From Acanthamoeba castellanii str. Neff (Eukaryota > Discosea > Longamoebia > Acanthamoebidae): a stretch of 64,000 nt of DNA. Positions 27,161-39,981 of the stretch are shown piece by piece. How positions within the stretch are numbered: the stretch's first letter is position 1; every line of letters starts with the position of its first letter. The stretch spans positions 128,959 to 192,958 of the forward strand of contig NW_004457466.1 of assembly GCF_000313135.1 (NCBI RefSeq), in the 5' to 3' direction. Below the pieces are notes generated by a model. That model was not told the DNA's origin and did no database searches. It was given only the letters and a program-made list of their open reading frames with translations. A program made the translations under genes and the position numbers.

Positions 27161-30100
27161 CTAGAGGTGCGAGAGACGGTCGAGGAACTGACCGAAGGCG
27201 AGCGGGTCCTGGAGGAGGAAGGAGGCCGAGCCGAACTTCTTGCCCACGAGACACGAGAAGAGGTCCACCTCCGGGTTCTGGCCAGCGATGGCGTCGTGGT
27301 CCACCGCCGTCGTACCCACGTACAGCGCGTAGTCAACCAGCGCGCCCTCGGCAGCCACGTCACGCAACACTCGATTCAACTGCAAGCGCACAATGCAGTT
27401 AGCACACAGCCGGCAAAGAGATCAAAGGGAGGGGATAGAGGGAACGTACCACCGACGATGGGTTGACGTCGTGGTTGCGGACGAGGATGGTCTTGTTGTC
27501 GCTGCTCACCTCGATGGGCCATTTGCCAAAGTTGTTGTCCATGTGAAGCCGCAGGGCGCGCGCCTGCGACTCACCGTAGAACGGGTCGGCGTTGCGGTAG
27601 TTCCAGGTGAAGTAGGTGCCGTGACACTCGAGCTTGCTCCCTCGCGTCCGCTCCGAGAAGAAATCGAAGATGGGCCGCACGGCGTCCATCCACGAACTGT
27701 CGCCCAGGTACTGCGTGCGCCAGCCGTTCCTGTCCATCGGGAGCGAGCTCAGCGACGGCGTACGACGGAGGAGGCCCAGCTGCTTGCTCTCCTCCTGCTC
27801 CTCCGAAATGCTGTCGAGCACGCGTCTGGTGGGCGCGCAGCGGGGAAGGTGAGCCCATGTTGTTACGCACATCACAGAGTAAAGGACAACGTACTGAAGG
27901 GGGCGGTAGTAGAATCCGTGCTCGGCGAGCAGGGCCACGTCCAGCCCGTCGAAGTGCTCCTCCATGGTGTCCCTCGTGTTGCCGCTGATGATCACCACAA
28001 TATTGTTGGGGTTGTCGCTGAGCTTCTTCAGCAGGCCCAGCACGCCAGCTGATGGTTTCGACTCTGCCTGGAGACTCTGCGCAAAGTATACGTTGTGTTA
28101 GAATGTGAACGCAGCCAAAAGGGAGCACGAAGGACTGGTTGAACATACCAAGACACCGTCGGACTGGAAGACGAGGAGGCGCTTCTTGTTCTGGGTGTAT
28201 CGCTTGAGGATTTGATAAATAGGGACCGATTTCTCGAGCAGCATTTGTACAGACATCGTCTCGCTGACAAGCGACTCGATGAAGCTCGTGCCCCAGAAGG
28301 CGGATGTGTGTTTGGATACAAATCTATACAGTGTGTTGTGCCTCTCCGCTCGATCTATGCGAATGAACCCACAACACAAACAGTATAAGAGAGTGACCAC
28401 ACACACACACCACACACACACGTGAAATAGCGAGCCGAACCGGCGTATGCGAGGGAAAGGGCTTTGTTGATGCCCGTGGCCACGTCTCTGGGGTTCCAAG
28501 GATTGATGAGGATGCTCCCGCTGAGCGACTGGGCAGCCTGCAAGTATCAACGACCAACAACCGTTAGCCAAAGTGCTGCAGCACGCAAAGCAACAGCTGC
28601 CTGTCCGAGCGTACCCCAGCAAACTCGGAAATGATGAGGGCACCCTTGCGCTCCTTCTGGCAAACGATGTACTCCTCAGCAACCAGGTTCATGCCATCCC
28701 GCAGCGAAGTGATCAACACGGCGTCCGCTGGATGAATAGGGCTATGGTAAGCAAGATTCAAACACGCTGGCTTGCCACTATTCCAGGAGAGGGAAGTACC
28801 AAGCGTGTACAAGGCACACAGCTCGGTAAAGTTGACTGAGTGGTACAGGTAGTGGATGGGTTGGTGTTCCAGCGAGCCGTACTCCATGTTGATCCGGCCC
28901 ACCGTCTGGTCGACCACTACACAATTGAAGGGGGGAGGCACTGATATTGAGTACGTCGCTCGTCGATAAAGCGCTGCAGCATGGGTCGGTACCTTTCTTC
29001 AGCTTCTGGTATTCCGGCACGTCCTCGCGACTGGGCACGGCAACTTGGATGAGCACCACCTTCTGACGCCACTCAGGGTACTTGGATAAAAATAGTTCGT
29101 AGCCCTCGAGCTTGTGGGGCAGGCCCTGTAAGAGGGAGAGGGAGAACGATGGGTATTGAGCACCAAGCATAATAAAATCAATAGCAGCCGTGTCGTACCT
29201 TGATGTAGTCCAGTCTGTCGACACCGAGGATCACCTTCTTCCCTTTGAAGCGCTGGTATAGCTCGCCCAGACGCTCCTTCACCGGTGTGGTGATCAAGGT
29301 GCGCTCGAACTCGGCTACATCAATGCCCACTGGGAACACACGCACTACACTCGCCACCACACACACACGTGGTTACCGTGAGTGTCTTGCTGGGAAGAGC
29401 GAGGCCATCGATGGAACCGCACCTGGCACTCGCCGGTCTTTGTAGATGACGGCCTGGAACTGGGTCTCAGCGCCCAGTATGCGGGTGCACGTCTTCAGAA
29501 AGTGTTCTGAGTAGTCCCACGTGTGAAAGCCCACCAGATCGCACGACAGCACACCCTCGAGCAGCTGCGCGCGACACGGAAGGATCTTGTAGACCTCGCT
29601 CGACGGAAAGGGGATGTGCAAAAAGAAGCCTGTGTGCAGGGAAAGAGGAAGTGAGCCAGGTCCATGTCTTGCCCAGTGTTCTCGGCAAAGTGGTTGGTAG
29701 TGCAGTGTACCCATGTTTGCCGTTGGTATCTGCTGGCGAATCGCAAGCGGCATCAACATCAGGTGATAACTGCAGAGAAGGTGCGCGTCAGTGGTGAGCC
29801 GCACTGCTTGGGAGTATGGGAGGAGAAAGAAGGTAAGAGCGGCGCACTCGTGAATCCAGATCATGTCTCCCTCCTGCCAGATGCTCGTGACCGCCTGTGC
29901 GAAGAGCTCGTTGGCCTTCACGTAGGCTTCGTAGAGGCCGGCGTTGAATTTGATAGTGTCGATGTAGTGGAACAGCGGCCACAGAACACCATTCGAGAAC
30001 CTGCACCGCACGTACGCACAGCAAGCACCGTGAGCGAAAGCCAGCACATGAAGTGAGGGGCATACCGTTGTAGAAGTCTTCCATGAGCTCAAAGTCCATC

Positions 30101-30399
30101 CACACAGGGATGCACGAGTACTCTTCGAAGAGCTTTCGTTCCATCTCACGTCGCTCGGCCTCGTCGTCCACGTGAACGCCGGGCCACCCGATCCACACGA
30201 AGCGAGAAGTGTTCTTGATGCCCGAGAGGGCCGTCACCAGCCCGCCCGAGCTCTTGTTGAAGGTCCATCCGCCATCCTTCTGCTTGACGCAGGTCACCGG
30301 CAGTCGATTGCTTACAATGACCAGTCGCTGCAGCTGGCTCAATGGGTCGGACGACGGTGCAGGGCTGGGCAGTTGGTCGTGCTCCGTGCTCGTGGACAT
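27161..30399 (-). CDS. trehalose-6-phosphate synthase with inactive-looking phosphatase domain
   Basis: GT20 synthase (UDP-glucose plus glucose-6-phosphate to trehalose-6-phosphate) fused to a HAD-type phosphatase domain. The start is at 30399 (MSTSTEHDQ). Synthase motifs look complete: VSNRLPV, SSGGLVTAL, IGWPG, FFLHIPFPSSE (about 29620), GVDRLDYIK (about 29215) and SLRDGMNLVAEEY (about 28700-28670). The phosphatase domain is degraded: the DYDGT nucleophile motif reads QSDGV (Gln codon at 28164-28166), SGR reads SGN (about 27980), and GDDxTDED reads GTTAVDHD (about 27310). The domain still runs to QFLDRLSHL (stop 27161-27163). At least ten introns. It should make trehalose-6-phosphate but not dephosphorylate it; the dead domain may be structural. 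Confidence 0.92.
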
Positions 30400-31098
30400 C
30401 GTCTCTTGTTGATCTTCTCGAGGCCTCGATAATTGAAGTAAAATCCCTACGAAATCGCCAAATTTTGGATTGTGTGATGAGCGACTGTGGCGTGCTTGTG
30501 CTAAAAATCAGAGGAGGGCATCTAGAAGATGGATCTTAAACAAACGTGGTCTGCTGGGCAAGCTGGACAAATCAAGAAATAGATATTTTTAAAAAACACA
30601 AAGGGAAAAAAGGTACCTTTCGTAGTGACCTGTGGTCACAACCTTGTGGACGCGACAGAGAAGAGCAAGACACTCGTGGCGGCAATAACTGCCCTCTGTC
30701 GCAGTTGCTGCTCGTCAGTCGGACAGCGTCAAGCTGGAAACTCCCTCTCCCTGGTGTGCCTGGTCGTCTCGTTGTGGTTGTGGGCCGAGCAAGAGAGCGA
30801 GGAGAAAGGCAGCTGCGGCAGGGTGCGTCGATGCTCAACTGCCCGCACGGCGCGTGTGGTAAGCTCTTCCCTCCAACTTGCTCGGCCATCTTGCTTGCCC
30901 CCACGGATCCCACGGAATCTTGCCTTGGTTCGAACGAATTCTCCCAAGCACGCTCGGAATGTTCGATCGGGGCAAACAGGCAGCTTCCCACAAGGACTTG
31001 AGGAGGTTGGAGGCGCCAGAGCCACCAGATGCAGATGTTCAAGGAAGGCGGAGCAGCTAGCTATCTTTATGGTCCTTTCCAAATGTTCGGCTGACTGC
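30400..31098. other. intergenic region upstream of TPS gene, downstream of ADAT3
   Basis: About 700 bases. The part near 30420-30610 is AT-rich and should contain the promoter of the minus-strand TPS gene; the rest should include the ADAT3 3' UTR. A long open frame crosses 30729-31544 on the minus strand, but it overlaps the ADAT3 exons in another frame and has biased composition, so I do not call it a gene. Confidence 0.5.
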
Positions 31099-32571
31099 CT
31101 ACGGGTCCGCCGCGAGTTGGCGGCATTCCGCTTGGAGTGGCCCGGTGTAGGCCTGGAAGTGGTGGTTGAGCGATGGGTGGGTGTGCAGCTTCGCTCGCCC
31201 GCCGAGTCCGCCCATGGCCAGGTTGGGTGCCCCGTAAAACACTTTGGCAAACCGGGAATGCAGGACCGCCATTGCACACCTGGCCAAAAAGGGTGAGCAC
31301 GACGAGGACGAAGTTGGCGAAGGATATGAGAGGGGTACATGATGCACGGCTCGCGCGTAATGTAGAGATGATATCCGGTGCACAGATAGTTGCCCCTTGT
31401 AGAAGGATTGTCGGCCATGTCCTTGGCGGCCACCTTGTGGATGCAGACCATCGCAGCATGGTCGAGTGGGTGACTGCTGGCTGGAGGTGTGCGCCGAGGT
31501 GAGCATAACGGGATGTTCTGACAGAAGACGGGTACGTACAGCAATCCCGTGCTTTAGCTACTATCTGCCCCGTTGTGGGGTTGACCACAACCGCACCGAT
31601 CGGGCGCTGGAGCCGAGGTGAACAAGGACCGGTTCAGCATCAAGACCAACAGGCAAAACGGTTCAGAAGATTTACCTCTCCTTTGTTCTTAGCCTTGTTC
31701 GCTTGTTCGAGTGCCACCTTCATGTACCCGACTCCATCGGTGAATGCCTTTGTCGGCCATTTGGATGGTGGCTGGATCTCTCTGCACATCAGCGTATGGC
31801 TATTAGTCGGCGGTTGCGGGCGACTTGACGTCGCGGTTTGGGCCTCCACGGGCCACATACCTTGGTGGCGGTCGTGCGCCGATTGGCCATATGGCGTTCC
31901 ATTCAGTGTACTGAGCATCGGTGAGCGGCGCAAACGCAGACACCTCTACCGGCTTGAGGGACAGGGAGAAGGCGGCTAGTGCGCCGGCAATAGCTGGCTC
32001 GCTGACTTTTTGCTCGTCGCTTGGATCACACACGAGCACCTGCAGCACGTATCCTGCGAACACAAGTCAGTACTGAGGCATACCGGCGACAGCGCTAGGC
32101 CTAGTGCCACTCACCTTCGGCAGCGGCTGCGTCATTGACGCGTCGGATTCGCTTCAGGTGCTTGGCGTGCGGAGGCATTGGTAGGTGTTTGTTGAGCACC
32201 CTGGCAGGAAAGCACGAACAAGAACGTAAGGGCGCGGAAGGAAACGCGGAGATGACAAGGCACATGCTGGGGCGGGTACTGCAAGAGGGCGTTTGCTCGC
32301 TTCGGGGTCGTGTCCGCCACCAGCACAGTGCCTTGGTGCACAGAGGCGGGCGGAGGAGTCAAGAAAGAGACAAAAGAAGTAAGTAAAAAAATAAATAAAT
32401 AAAAATACTGCAGCGGAGGGGCTCACGTGGAGTAAAGGGGCGCAGCTCTTCGTCGCTCAGCACTTCCTCGATGGGATGATCTCCTCCTTCCAAAACGGCA
32501 CCCCCCTGGCTGGCCGCCTCCGCATCATGCGAAGACGCCAGGCACCTCTTCTTGCGCGGTGGTGCGTCCAT
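31099..32571 (-). CDS. ADAT3: tRNA-specific adenosine deaminase subunit 3 (ADAT3/Tad3)-like
   Basis: Non-catalytic partner of ADAT2 in A34-to-inosine editing of tRNA anticodons. The start is at 32571 (MDAPPRKKRCLAS). Blocks in order: VLNKHLPMPPHAKHLKRIRR (about 32205-32145), GYVLQVLVCDPSDEQKVSEP (about 32060-32000), SEWNAIWP-like TEWNAIWP (about 31900) and PIGAVVVNPTTGQIVAKA (about 31600). The zinc motif is HAAMV (about 31460) with PCIMCAM formed across an intron (31330-31290). The last exon has RFAKVFYGAPN, GGLGGRAKLH and SLNHHFQAY. The catalytic Glu of the HAE motif is replaced, as is known for ADAT3. Stop at 31099-31101. At least seven exons. Confidence 0.88.
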
Positions 32572-33257
32572 TCTTCCCCCCTTCAGATTTGGTGGCACCA
32601 AAAAAAGAAAAGAAAAAGGACAGAGAAATGATCTCGCGAGCCAAACTTCCTAGCGTCGACGCAATTCCACGTAAGGGAAGTAATTACGTCACAACGGGAG
32701 ATCCCGGTCTCGCGATCGGGGCCAGAAGTAGTTGCAGTCCGTTGCCAGAAGTAGTCGCGGCGGCGGTCTGCTTGTCCACCCAACAAGGTGCCTCACGCAA
32801 AACTTTGGACCTCTTGCATAGAAGGGGAGATCCTTTGATACATCCCCTTGACTTGACAAGTTAGAGTTCCCCGTGGCTTTGGTCTGAGCTCCGAACTCTC
32901 AACAGGTCCGTGGCCGCCCACACAGACACACACTTTGTCACCAGGGTGCCGGGAAAATTCTAGTATTGTCCACACCCACCATCCACCCAAGCACCCCAGA
33001 GGCGGAGAAAGGCCTTCGTCCCATCGCACCTTCACGGCTAACTCCTCGTGACCCCCTATTTATTCCTTTCCCGCAGACCTTCGCCCGACTCTTCTTCAAC
33101 TACTCCCTCACGCGTCACGTCAGTCCCGTCTTTCGTCTTTCGCTGCACACCACCCACGCACAACCCCAGAGTTAAAATCTGTACAGTGTTCACCCACCCG
33201 CATCCATAGATCGGACAGCAGAGATTAGCGAGCCACAACAGCAACAGCAACACGAAG
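32572..33257. promoter_or_regulatory. divergent intergenic region between ADAT3 and ABCG genes
   Basis: About 690 bases between two start codons on opposite strands, so it holds both promoters. An A-rich block lies at 32598-32620 and pyrimidine-rich stretches precede the ABCG start (about 33055-33110). No coding exon was recognised. Confidence 0.5.
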
Positions 33258-36050
33258 ATGCAGGGACAGACGGATGACGACCGCTCGCTGCACTCGAACG
33301 ACCCGCGGTGGGGCGATTTGGAGATGGCAGACATGGAAAGCGGGAGGACCGGAGGAGGATCTTCGATTGAGGGATCAGATGTTGATGAAAGCTCGATGAA
33401 CAGCACCAAGGCCCTCAAGGGAAAGAAGGGCAATACGTCGGGCACTGAAGACGAGGCCTACGACGTGGACATGGAGGGGGACGACGAGTACGGCGACGCA
33501 GCGGAGCTGTCGTGGAAGGATCTGAAGGTCACATCGCCTGACGGCAAGAAGGTGCTTCTTTCAGAGGCCTGCGGACGCGTCAAGGGCCGATTCCTCGCTA
33601 TCATGGGTCCCAGCGGTGCTGGCAAGGTACACCACCATCTGCTTCATTTCAAATGGCTCGACCTACGCGCAAATCCCAACACTCACATCTGAGAAACGGA
33701 GAATGTCGACATCAATTAATTACACAGGTTTTTTGGGCCTCGTGCTTGCGGAGCACGGAGTGCGGTCACTAACTTAACTTTGGGCCGTTTTGTGAACCCA
33801 CAGACGAGCTTGATGAACATGCTCGCGTGCCGTTTGGCCAAGGCCAAGGGCAAGGGCGACCAGATGGTGGACGGGCAGAAGTACAACCGATCGTTTTTGA
33901 AGAAAGTGTCGGGCTACGTCATGCAGGTACTTGCCCGCTTCCTCTTCCAGGCGACTTTCTTTCATTCGCTAACGCACGATCCAACAACCAACAACCAACA
34001 ACTAGGACGATCTGCTCTTCCCCGACCTCACGGTGAAGGAGACTCTGCGATATGCGGCGTTCCTGCGTCTTCCCGCCAAGATGAGCCGAGACGACAAGCT
34101 CAAGCGGGTGGACGAGGTCATTGTCAAGATCGGTCTCGAGCACTGCAAGAACACACCCGTAGGCAGTGCGTTGAAGAAGGGCATTTCCGGCGGAGAGCGC
34201 AAGCGTTTGTGCGTGGCCATGGAGCTTCTCATGAAGCCTCGTCTCCTCTTCCTGGACGAGCCCACCTCCGGTCTCGATGGCGTCACCGCTCTCACCCTCT
34301 GCCGCATTCTGAGAGACCTCGCCCATTCCGAGAACTGCACCGTGGTGTGCACCATCCATCAGGTACGTCTGCCCTTGTAAAAGTAGCTGGACATGCGAAC
34401 AAACACAGGCTAACACACTCCTCCTCTCCAACCGTGCAGCCGGCCACTCAGATTTTCAACCTCTTCGACGATCTGATGATCCTGAAGAGCGGTAAGATCG
34501 TTTACCACGGCCCTGCCGACGAGGTGGTGAACCACTACGCCGAGGCCGGCTTCCCTTGCCCGGTGCACACGAACCCTGCCGATCACGTCTGTACGATTGC
34601 CCACATGCCTGCTCATGGGGAGGGGGAAATGACCTTGACATGTCACTCACCTGCCGTGTGTGTGTTTTTGTGCAGTGGACGTGATCAGCCCTGCGAAGTT
34701 CACTGAGGAGGAAATACGAGAGGCCGATGAGAACGCCGAAAAGATTCGCCTGCTCTACACACCCCCGCACGTGGAAGATCCTCCCGAGAAGAAGAGAAAG
34801 AAGGACAAGAAGGACAAGGCGTTCCCCTCGAGGTACGCTTGAGCTGGCGTTGGCCTGCACGAAGAAGGCGACTCCATTACGTCCAAATCCTAACTTGACT
34901 GACCACCCACCGTGTTCGCTTTTTGTCCTCTAGGCCCTCTTGGTTCGCGCAGGTGTGGTACCTGTTCCTAAGAGCGATGCAGAACGTGATGCGCGCGAGG
35001 ATGGTCCTTTTTGCCCAGCTGGTCCAGACCATCATCTTCGGTATCTTGATCGGAACGGTGTTCCTCGACATCGGTAGGACCCAGGCCGGACAAAAGAAGA
35101 GGCTCTCCGTGCTGTTTTTCATCTGCATCAACCAGGGAGTCTTCAGCGCGCTCATTTTGATCAACTCATGTACGCCCACGTCACGACGCGCCCTGCTCTC
35201 TGTTGTTTGGCTTCTGACATGGGTTCGCTCTACGCACAGTCCCTTCGGAACGATTGATTGTGCTACGAGAACGAGCATCAGGAGCATACTACGTCTCGGC
35301 CTACTACGTCGCCAAGATGATGGCCGAGATGATAGTGCAGATGTTCTTCCCGCTGCTGTTCTCCTGCATCGTGTACTTCCTCGTCGGCTTCCAGGTACGA
35401 CCCGATGCGCCTTGTGACATCAGTGTGTCTCCTCTGACACGCGGTTCGTTTGACGAGCGCAGCATGATGCTGGCAAGTTCTTCATCTTCGTGTGCTTCAT
35501 GGAGCTGTGTTCCCTCACCGCGACATCGCTTGCCCTGATGATCTCCACGTTCTGCCGCACGGTCACGCTGTCGATCACTATTTTGCCCCTGATTCTCGAG
35601 GTTTGTTCTTTACACCCCCTTCCCCAAATACCGCTTGGCCATACAAGTGCTTACCTAAGCTCTCATCCGCTCGAATAGATCTGTCGTCTGTATGGTGGCT
35701 TCTTCCTTCCGCCCGCCAAGCTGCCGGCGTACTTCTCGTGGCTCGATGCTCTGAGCTTCGTCAAGTATTCGTATACTGGCATCGCCCTCAACGAACTCAA
35801 TGGTGCGCTTTTCCCCAGACGCATGCGCCTGAAACTGTTTGTTGACGTGCACGTTTCTACAGGACTCGTGCTCTACTGCACCCCCAGCGAGCTTGTCAAC
35901 GGCGAGTGTCCGCTCACGTCCGGCGAGCAGGTCATCAAGAACGAGGGCTTCGACTATATCACCATCTGGGGATGTGCTCTGGTCCTCATCGCCATGATCA
36001 TCTTCTTCCGTATCCTCGCTTTCGTCGGTCTGCGCTGGGTCAAGGGCTAA
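33258..36050 (+). CDS. ABC transporter, ABCG (White-type) half-transporter
   Basis: Half-transporter with nucleotide-binding domain before the membrane domain, needing dimerisation to export lipids, sterols or drugs. The start at 33258 (MQGQTDDDRSLHSN) leads to an acidic N-terminus. Walker A GPSGAGKTS is split by an intron (about 33628-33803); the ABC signature is ISGGERKR, Walker B LLFLDEPTSGLD, and the switch histidine is in CTIHQP, also split by an intron. A Lys-rich linker (KKRKKDKKDK) precedes about six membrane helices from LVQTIIFGILIGTVFLDI to IIFFRILAFVGLRWVKG, with the family block RERASGAYYVSAYY. At least ten introns; stop 36048-36050. The substrate is not evident. Confidence 0.92.
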
Positions 36051-36494
36051 AGAGAGCTCGAGACTCAGACCAACCGTCCGGCTGTGTGGATCAGACGGCG
36101 GCCAAGAGACAAGAGAACCCACACGCGCCACCAAGCCTCGCGCTGCGGTGGCTAGGAAGCCTCCCACACAAGCCGCGTTGAACCGACGCACGGTTGTGTT
36201 GGGCTGTAAACAAAAAGAGACAACACCTTTTCCACCCCAATTTCTTTTCACTTTTCCTTCGTTCATTTATTTTCTGCGTCCTTTTTCTTTTCAGGGAACG
36301 TACTCGCATTGTTGACGTGCCGACAAATCGGCCAATGGGTGTGAGGCGTTGCGAAGTGCCCGCAGCCGAATTTCCGGCGTACGACGGGTTGCAGTATCAA
36401 GATTCGTCGGTGACCGATACCAAAGATCAAAAGAATCGGCCAAGACGACCCACCTCAGACTCGTACAAGCTTCCAGCCCGCAGTACAGCAGAAG
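36051..36494. other. intergenic region between ABCG and MRH genes
   Basis: About 440 bases holding the ABCG 3' UTR and the promoter and 5' UTR of the next gene. A T-rich stretch at 36235-36290 is the most distinctive part. I see no gene in it. Confidence 0.5.
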
Positions 36495-37888
36495 ATGAAG
36501 AGCAGCTTGATTGTAGCTGTACTCCTTGGCCTTGTGGTCGTTATGGCGTCGGCTCACGGCGGCCACCACGGCAAGGGCGCTCATGGTCACCACGGCGGCG
36601 CTGCCAAGGAGAGCTCGCACAGGCTCACCTGCAGCTACAAGAACACCAAGGGTCACCTCTTTGACCTCAGCCGCCTTTCGTCGTACGTCATCGAACCCGT
36701 GCCAATGGTTTGAATGGTGAATGCGTCGATTACCAGGTTCTCATCTTTCTATACTTTCTATATGAATCCACAGGAAGGATCTCCTCGTGAAGGACCTGGT
36801 GGGCGGTTCTACCTTCCACTTCAACCCTTGTGGTTCCGTGCACGCGAGCCAGTGCCCCTCGGGTGCGGCCGTTTGCGAAATCACCGGCAAGGGCGAGGCC
36901 ATCTCGCACGGTCTTGCCTGGGACGCCCACTGGGCCGACGGAGGTACGACGATTCGACATTCTTCTTTCCTGCCCCAACTCTCATCTCGTATGGCTGCCG
37001 AGGTTCGCGCAACTCACGCGGTTCATCCTTTCTTCTCATGCTCCGTTTTAGTTGAGTCTGGTGCTTCGCTTGAGGTCATGTACGGCCGCGGAGAGATGTG
37101 CTCCGATGGCGTGCACCGCAAGACGCTCGTCGAGATGCGCTGCCTGCACTCCTCTGACCCCAACACCAGCCCCAGCTTCCTGATGGGCGTCATCAAGGAC
37201 GAGTGCGTCCTCAAGCTCATCGTCGAGTCGCCTCTCGCCTGCGACGTGGAGGGTACGTGCTCCGCGGCCGAGCCCCGCTTCTGCTGTGCTTCTCTTTCTC
37301 TTCCACAACCCGACTGACGTTGTGCACCCTTCTCTTATCGTAGCTATCTGCTCCGCCGTTGTGAACGAGGCCACCTGTAACGCCAACAGCGACCTGTGCG
37401 ACTGGAAGGCCGGCCACTGCGTGCCGACCGATGGCCACCACAGCATGTGGAGCTCGCGCCAGCGCGTGGTCACCTTCGCCATCTCGGCCCTCATCGGCTT
37501 CACCGCCGTCGTCTTCCTTTGCTGCTCCGTCACCTGCGCCTGCATCGCCTGCCGCCGCGCCGCTCAGCGCAGGAAGCTGCGCCGCAGCCTGCCCACCTAC
37601 AAGAAGGTTAAGAAGGTCAGCGACAAGAAGAACAAGAAGGTCGCCGCCGAGGAGCTCAGCCTCATCACCCCCGAGACCCCCTACGAGAGTGCCCCCGTTT
37701 CCGAGGCCCAGGTCTACCCCTTCCAGCAGTACGTCATGCACCAGGCCGCCGACGGCTCCTTCGTGCCCTTCCCCGTGCACATGCCCATGCCCGTGCAGCC
37801 CCACGGCGTCCCGCCCCACGCCTACTCCTACCCCATGGTGCAGATGATGCCCGCCTTCCACCTGCAGCAGCACCAGCCTCAGCAGTAA
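36495..37888 (+). CDS. type I membrane protein with mannose-6-phosphate-receptor homology (MRH)-like domain
   Basis: Receptor-like protein of the secretory or endolysosomal pathway. The start at 36495 gives a signal peptide (residues 1-20, VLLGLVVVMASA), then a His/Gly-rich patch (HGGHHGKGAHGHHGG). The luminal part has the MRH pattern: CSYKNTKGHLFDL, FNPCG, QCPSGAAVC, MYGRGEMC, HRKTLVEMRC and a final C-x-L-x-L-block ending LAC. The Gln, Arg and Glu sugar-binding positions appear present, but the usual Tyr near the last Cys pair reads Leu. One transmembrane helix (about 37475-37545) is followed by a basic stretch and a Pro/His/Tyr-rich tail with YPFQ, YVMH and an acidic di-hydrophobic motif EELSLI, possible sorting signals. 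Three introns. Atg27-like proteins are an alternative. Confidence 0.75.
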
Positions 37889-38116
37889 GCCTGGCCTCTA
37901 GCCTCCTCTCGACCTCGCCGCGCTCCAGCTTACCACTGCCGCGCGCAAGCAGCTTCCCCTTTGAATATAAACTTTGTTTGTAGATACGGCCCGCGGTAAC
38001 CGTGGCGCTGAAGAAGCATGTGTCGATTTTTGGCAAAGGCTGCCCGCCCCCCCAAAACGGCCAGGAGGCGAAGCTGGCGGAGAGACACACACACAACGTA
38101 GAGGGAGAGAAGAGCC

Positions 38117-39737
38117 ATGGCGGCGGTATCGGCGTTCACGGTGGCCTCTCTGCAGCTGGGGCTGGACGCGCTGGCCGAGCACGCCGGTCAGCAGGGTGGA
38201 GGCCTGGGCCAGGAGGCCGGACCCATTTTGGAGGGCTTCCTCGCGGCCACAGAGATCCTCATTGAGTCGGCCGAGGAGGTGGCAGCCTCGCAGGGGAACC
38301 CCACCCTGCGCGATGGGATCTTCGACTACGCGCGCAAGCTGCGGCATCAATCCAACATACTGCAGGTTACGTCCACACCCACTCGTGGGCTGCGCTACCA
38401 TGAGCATAGCCCTGACACAGCGTGAGTGATGTTCCAGGCTATCATGACCGGCTTGGAGGATGGAGGGGGTGATGCCCGGACCAAGGAAATGGCGATCGAT
38501 GCGTTGCGTACGATTGGCGAGCTCACGTCAGAGCTGATGGAGGTCGAGGAGGACACCGACCAGAAGAACCTGAACGACGCCACCACCGAGTGCGCCGCGG
38601 TGCTGCTCCTTCTTCCTTTCTCTCTTTGACAGCCCCATGCTCATGCCCTGCTGTGACGTCATCAGGCGGCCAAAGAGCTGGTGATCAAGGCTCTCCACGC
38701 TCCTGACCAAGTCAACGGTATGGCCCTGCAGGCCCTGCAGTTGGGCACCAGGGCCATACCTCACCTCCATTCCACCTACAACCAGAGCCCACACGGGTGT
38801 TCGCCGTCAAGTCCGTTGCCTTGGTGCGGGTCCTGTCGAACATGGCCAACAAATACCACAGCATCGATGCCGACATCGCCTCGTACGCCCGCCTGCTTCA
38901 CCACAGTGCCAGCATAGGAGAGGATGGTGCTGAACCATTTGTACCATCTCCCCTCCAGGCAGTTGCGGTTGGTGAGCAATGCTATAGCAGGGGTCGCGCC
39001 CAGTCTCATCAACGCGGTGACGAACCTGCATAACCCTGGACAAGAAGGCGATTCCCTGCTCAAGCACGTGCAGGCCCTCACCCAACACATCCAGCAGGCC
39101 CTTTCTATCAGTGCGCCCCCGATCTGTGGTTGTGGTTGTGAGCAGAAGCCGCAAGTGTGCGCTCTGTTGCTAAAATCCCCTCTGCCTTATCAGTCCGGTC
39201 AGTCGGCAGTGCCAAGAAAGGAACCAAGCTGGAGATACCACCACAGCTTCTCGCCAAGCGGTACATCTTTCCTCTGTCGTTCGGCGGCCGTTTGGATAAC
39301 GTGACTGTTGTTTTCCCCTCTACAGCGAAACTGTCAGCGCTACGACCGGAAGGAGGAAGAAGACGATCGAAAGCGCCTCTCAAGGTTAACCTCTCTGTCA
39401 GTTGACCATCTTGCACACACTGTAAGGTCCCAGTGACTCAACTTGTTCACATGGCACAGGAATGGAGGTATTGCGGCGAGCCCGAGGGCTGACTCGCAAC
39501 ATGGACGCCCAAAAGGGAGTCGGGCAGGTGCTCGATATGGCGGCGGGGTCGGCCACTGCCGGGGCGCCCTCGGTGAGCGTTCAGCCCACAACAAGCCCCA
39601 CCATCAACAACCCCAACCCGCTTCAGCAGCAGGACCCGGAGAAGGAACGGCTGCGGTACGCAGTGGAGCTGCTCAGGGCCGAAAACGACCGCCTGCGCGC
39701 CAAGCTGAGCCAGATCGCCGCTCTGGCCACGCCCTGA
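38117..39737 (+). CDS. uncharacterised alpha-helical protein, weakly talin/vinculin-like
   Basis: The start at 38117 gives MAAVSAFTVASLQLGLDAL. The first exons form amphipathic helices rich in Ala, Glu and Lys (GPILEGFLAATEILIESAEE, AIDALRTIGELTSELMEVEE, AAKELVIKALHAPDQV, VRVLSNMANKYHSIDADIA), like helical-bundle proteins. Later exons read AKKGTKLEIPPQLLAKR, then RETVSATTGRRKKTIESASQ joined across an intron at about 39385-39460 to GMEVLRRARGLTRN, and a C-terminal leucine-zipper-like segment ERLRYAVELLRAENDRLRAK. Stop 39735-39737. The last intron phases agree, so I join all exons into one gene; the middle boundaries near 38735-38970 are uncertain. An actin-linked scaffold is a guess. Confidence 0.55.
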
Positions 39738-39981
39738 CGCTGTCGCGCCGTTGCTTATAGTTCAGTCTGCTGTGTCGACAAACAGCAACCGGACTTTATT
39801 GTTTTAATTGTTGATTTGAGCTGTTTAGTTCTTCCCGTGCTTCAGCTCGCAACCCCCCCCCCTCTACCGGTCCTCACAAGACCCTGCTGCCCTCGGTCCA
39901 AATTGTGGAACGAGCTCCAACCGTAGGCCACGCTGCACCACACCACACCACAGAAAAAAGAAATGAAAAAAAACGAAGAAG

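Noticed and set aside
31460..31480. Loss of catalytic Glu in the deaminase as a novelty
   Set aside because: Replacement of this Glu is the known state of ADAT3, the non-catalytic subunit.
30729..31544. 271-codon minus-strand frame upstream of the TPS gene
   Set aside because: Crosses ADAT3 exons in another frame; Arg/Thr/His-rich, no family pattern.
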